NCBI GenBank assembly: GCA_903819815.1 | Contig: CAIJFC010000110.1 | Location: 1 to 35,425, forward strand | Direction of reading: 5' to 3' | Length of the DNA stretch: 35,425 bases | Origin: an uncultured Bacteroidota bacterium | GTDB taxonomy: Bacteria > Bacteroidota > Bacteroidia > Flavobacteriales > Flavobacteriaceae | In this document: positions 33,889-35,425 of the stretch, piece by piece | How positions within the stretch are numbered: the first letter of the stretch is position 1 | Layout: every line of letters starts with the position of its first letter | The notes under the pieces: generated by a model | The model's input: the letters and a program-made list of their open reading frames with translations, nothing else | Databases searched by the model: none | Told to the model about the DNA's origin: nothing | Made by a program: the position numbers and the translations under genes

Positions 33889-34083
33889 TTATTTAGAACG
33901 CTCTTCAATTTTTTTAGACATTCTAAAAATTAATAGAATTAAAACCGCACAAATTGAGGCCACAATTCCAATTAGAGCTACCGAATTTTTACTACTAAAT
34001 AAATTCGTGTAATCAAGTAAAGTGATGTTAAAAACAATTAGTGCTAAGGCAATAACAACTAATATCGAGGTAAATATTTTCAT
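33889..34083 (-). CDS. Hypothetical two-TM small membrane protein
   Basis: A 64-residue protein: a first span at about 5-22 (or a signal anchor), a polar loop YTNLFSSKNS, a second span at about 35-53, and a basic tail (RMSKKIEERSK). I do not recognise a family. It is oriented with the MarC gene upstream (39 bases), so it may share its transcript, although the gap holds a weak -7-like TATTTTTA box on the minus strand. Typical of short conserved hypothetical membrane proteins in Flavobacterium. Confidence 0.6.
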   Translation of the reverse strand: MKIFTSILVVIALALIVFNITLLDYTNLFSSKNSVALIGIVASICAVLILLIFRMSKKIEERSK

Positions 34084-34122
34084 TGCTGATGTATTTTAAA
34101 GCGTAAAAATACTAAAAATTAC

Positions 34123-34698
34123 CTACATAAATAAACCTTTAACATTACTGGCAAATAATTTAACAGCAATAGCTAGAAGTACAATTCCGAAAGTTTTTCT
34201 GATGACGCCTAAACCGTTTTTCCCCAACATTTTTTCAATTTTTGCTGACGATTTTAGCACACCATAAACAACAATAATATTTAAAACAATAGCTACCACA
34301 ATATTTTCTGTAGCATATTGCGCTTTTAAAGAAAGTAACGTCGTCATCGTTCCGGCGCCTGCAATTAATGGAAATGCTATGGGGACGATCGAAGCGGAAC
34401 TTGCTTCTTCATCTCGATAGATACGAATTCCTAAAATCATTTCTAAAGCCAGAAAGAACAATACAAATGATCCCGCTACTGCAAATGAATTCACGTCAAT
34501 TCCGATAAGTTTTAAAAGACCAACTCCAGCAAACAAAAACACAATCATGATAATTCCCGCCACAATTGACGCTTTTTCAGATTCGATGTGTCCGTGTTTA
34601 GTTCTTAAATCCACAATAATAGGAATAGTTCCTACGATATCAATTACGGCAAAAAGCACCATTCCAACCGTTGCAATTTCTTTAAAATCAAGTTCCAT
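34123..34698 (-). CDS. MarC family integral membrane protein
   Basis: A 191-residue protein with six predicted spans, of the MarC (multiple antibiotic resistance-associated, UPF0056) family. Family features seen: VIDIVGTIPIIVDL in span 1, the AGSFVLFFLALEMILG stretch, and PIAFPLIAGAGTMTTLLSL in the second half, the repeat-like PLxxGPGxI region. Despite the name, members have not been shown to give antibiotic resistance, and their transport role is unsettled. It is read from its own -7 box at 34719-34726. Confidence 0.88.
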   Translation of the reverse strand: MELDFKEIATVGMVLFAVIDIVGTIPIIVDLRTKHGHIESEKASIVAGIIMIVFLFAGVGLLKLIGIDVNSFAVAGSFVLFFLALEMILGIRIYRDEEASSASIVPIAFPLIAGAGTMTTLLSLKAQYATENIVVAIVLNIIVVYGVLKSSAKIEKMLGKNGLGVIRKTFGIVLLAIAVKLFASNVKGLFM

Positions 34699-34718
34699 AC
34701 TAGCGGGGTTTTAGAGTA

Positions 34719-34726
34719 CAAAAGTA
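34719..34726 (-). promoter_or_regulatory. Promoter -7 box (TACTTTTG) for marC-like gene
   Basis: TACTTTTG on the minus strand, 20 bases before the MarC ATG at 34698, matches TAnnTTTG fully. No TTG at the -33 distance. It diverges from the DUF3109 promoter, with about 70 bases between the two boxes. Confidence 0.6.
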
Positions 34727-34793
34727 GCTATTTAATAAAGAAATTAAGTGAAATTATTGTTATTATTATTTAAATGCAATTCAAAACAATAGT

Positions 34794-34801
34794 TATCTTT
34801 G
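34794..34801 (+). promoter_or_regulatory. Promoter -7 box (TATCTTTG) for the DUF3109 gene, probably leaderless
   Basis: TATCTTTGC is a full consensus match whose last base is only 4 bases before the ATG at 34806. Transcription usually starts 5-7 bases after this box, which puts the 5' end at or next to the start codon. No TTG at the -33 distance. Confidence 0.65.
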
Positions 34802-34805
34802 CGGC

Positions 34806-35372
34806 ATGTTTCAAATAGGAAAAACCATTGTATCGGAAGACATTCTTGGAAAAGAATTCGTGTGTAATTTATCAGCTTGTAAAGGAGCTTGTTGCGTTGA
34901 TGGAGATGCGGGAGCGCCTTTAAGTCAGGAAGAAACTTCAATTATGGAGACTATTTTTCCAAAAGTAAAACCCTTTTTAAGAAAAGAAGGAATTGAAGCC
35001 ATTGAAGCTCAAGGCACATGGACTAAAGGTAAAGAAGGCGATTTAGAAACGCCATTAGTGGACGATAAAGATTGCGCCTATGTGATTTATGACGGAGCTA
35101 CCGCACTCTGCGGAATTGAACAAGCCTACAACCAAGGAGTAATTGACTGGAAAAAACCTGTTTCTTGTCATTTATATCCAATTCGGGTGAAAGATTTTAC
35201 GGAATTTGCAGCCGTAAATTATGACAAATGGGAAATTTGTGACGACGCCTGTTCTTTAGGAAAAGAATTGGAAGTTCCGGTTTACAAATTTGTTAAGGAA
35301 GCACTAATTCGTCGTTTTGGCGAAGACTGGTATTTGGAACTTGAAAAAGTTGCCGAAGAAATTAAGAAATAA
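34806..35372 (+). CDS. DUF3109 family cysteine-cluster protein
   Basis: A 188-residue soluble protein of the DUF3109 family. Near the start, C20-NLSA-C25-KGA-C29-C30 forms a C-x4-C-x3-C-C cluster like that of YkgJ-type zinc or iron-sulfur chelating proteins. More conserved cysteines lie in KDCAYVIY, ALCGIEQ, PVSCHLYPIR, WEICDDACSLG. At least eight cysteines in a cytoplasmic protein without a signal peptide point to metal or Fe-S binding. The biochemical role is not known. The start MFQIGKTIVSED fits my recollection of the family N-terminus and there is no nearby alternative, which makes the very short promoter-ATG distance notable. Confidence 0.85.
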   Translation: MFQIGKTIVSEDILGKEFVCNLSACKGACCVDGDAGAPLSQEETSIMETIFPKVKPFLRKEGIEAIEAQGTWTKGKEGDLETPLVDDKDCAYVIYDGATALCGIEQAYNQGVIDWKKPVSCHLYPIRVKDFTEFAAVNYDKWEICDDACSLGKELEVPVYKFVKEALIRRFGEDWYLELEKVAEEIKK

Positions 35373-35425
35373 TTTTCTACATTTTTAACCCTTGTTTTTT
35401 ATAAAACAAAAAAAATAAAAATCCT

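Noticed and set aside
35392..35409. AT-only hairpin near the right edge
   Set aside because: Seven A/T-rich pairs (one G-C) in an A-rich tail could arise by chance; not enough for a terminator call.
1..35425. CRISPR array, prophage, transposase or rRNA
   Set aside because: No regularly spaced direct repeats outside coding repeats, and no recognisable phage, transposase or rRNA sequence was found by reading.

Overview
The window is a piece of a Flavobacteriaceae chromosome, most likely Flavobacterium or a close relative. The DNA is AT-rich and genes are tightly packed. Several promoters carry the Bacteroidota -7 box TAnnTTTG, sometimes with an upstream TTG at -33, and strong Shine-Dalgarno sequences are scarce. 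The gene content also fits: the gliding/type IX secretion lipoprotein SprE (PorW), PorP/SprF-type and PorE-type proteins, two proteins with type B T9SS sorting domains, DUF4254, DUF5687, DUF6168 and DUF3109 proteins, and an F-ATP synthase operon lacking beta and epsilon.

Layout. Positions 1-1277 hold the end of a DUF4254 protein and a family 9 glycosyltransferase. On the minus strand, 1329-2381 is a flavin/2Fe-2S oxidoreductase. A DUF5687 membrane protein and an ABC ATPase (2558-4780) form a likely transporter pair. Next is a small membrane-protein gene bracketed by two copies of a palindromic repeat (4784-5186). From 5315 to 14258 runs a collinear block: sprE, a bactofilin, an AtpZ-like protein, a DUF6168 protein, then atpB-atpE-atpF-atpH-atpA-atpG. 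There is a promoter before atpB and a strong hairpin after atpE, and a terminator closes the block. Then come a GNAT acetyltransferase, queD (minus) and tRNA-Ala(GGC), the last two from back-to-back promoters.

Positions 15816-24717 hold the main accessory feature, a four-gene surface module: type B adhesin 1, a PorP/SprF-like barrel, a PorE-like OmpA protein and type B adhesin 2. The two adhesins share a homologous front end and differ in their repeat stalks. Convergent to this is a very large predicted outer-membrane barrel of unknown function (24727-28137, minus). An aspartate kinase/GNAT pair (minus) and divergent fbp follow. A tight HupE/UreJ - dCMP deaminase - S41 protease operon is next. 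The right end holds a small two-TM protein and a MarC protein (both minus) and a DUF3109 cysteine-cluster protein, the last from a promoter placed so close to the ATG that the mRNA is probably leaderless.

How the parts may work together: SprE is part of the T9SS apparatus that would export the two adhesins. The PorP-like and PorE-like proteins encoded between them are the expected outer-membrane anchor for type B substrates. Several gene starts are placed downstream of the longest possible ORF because promoter boxes or family N-termini demand it (atpB, queD, fbp, dCMP deaminase). No CRISPR array, prophage, transposase or rRNA was seen.
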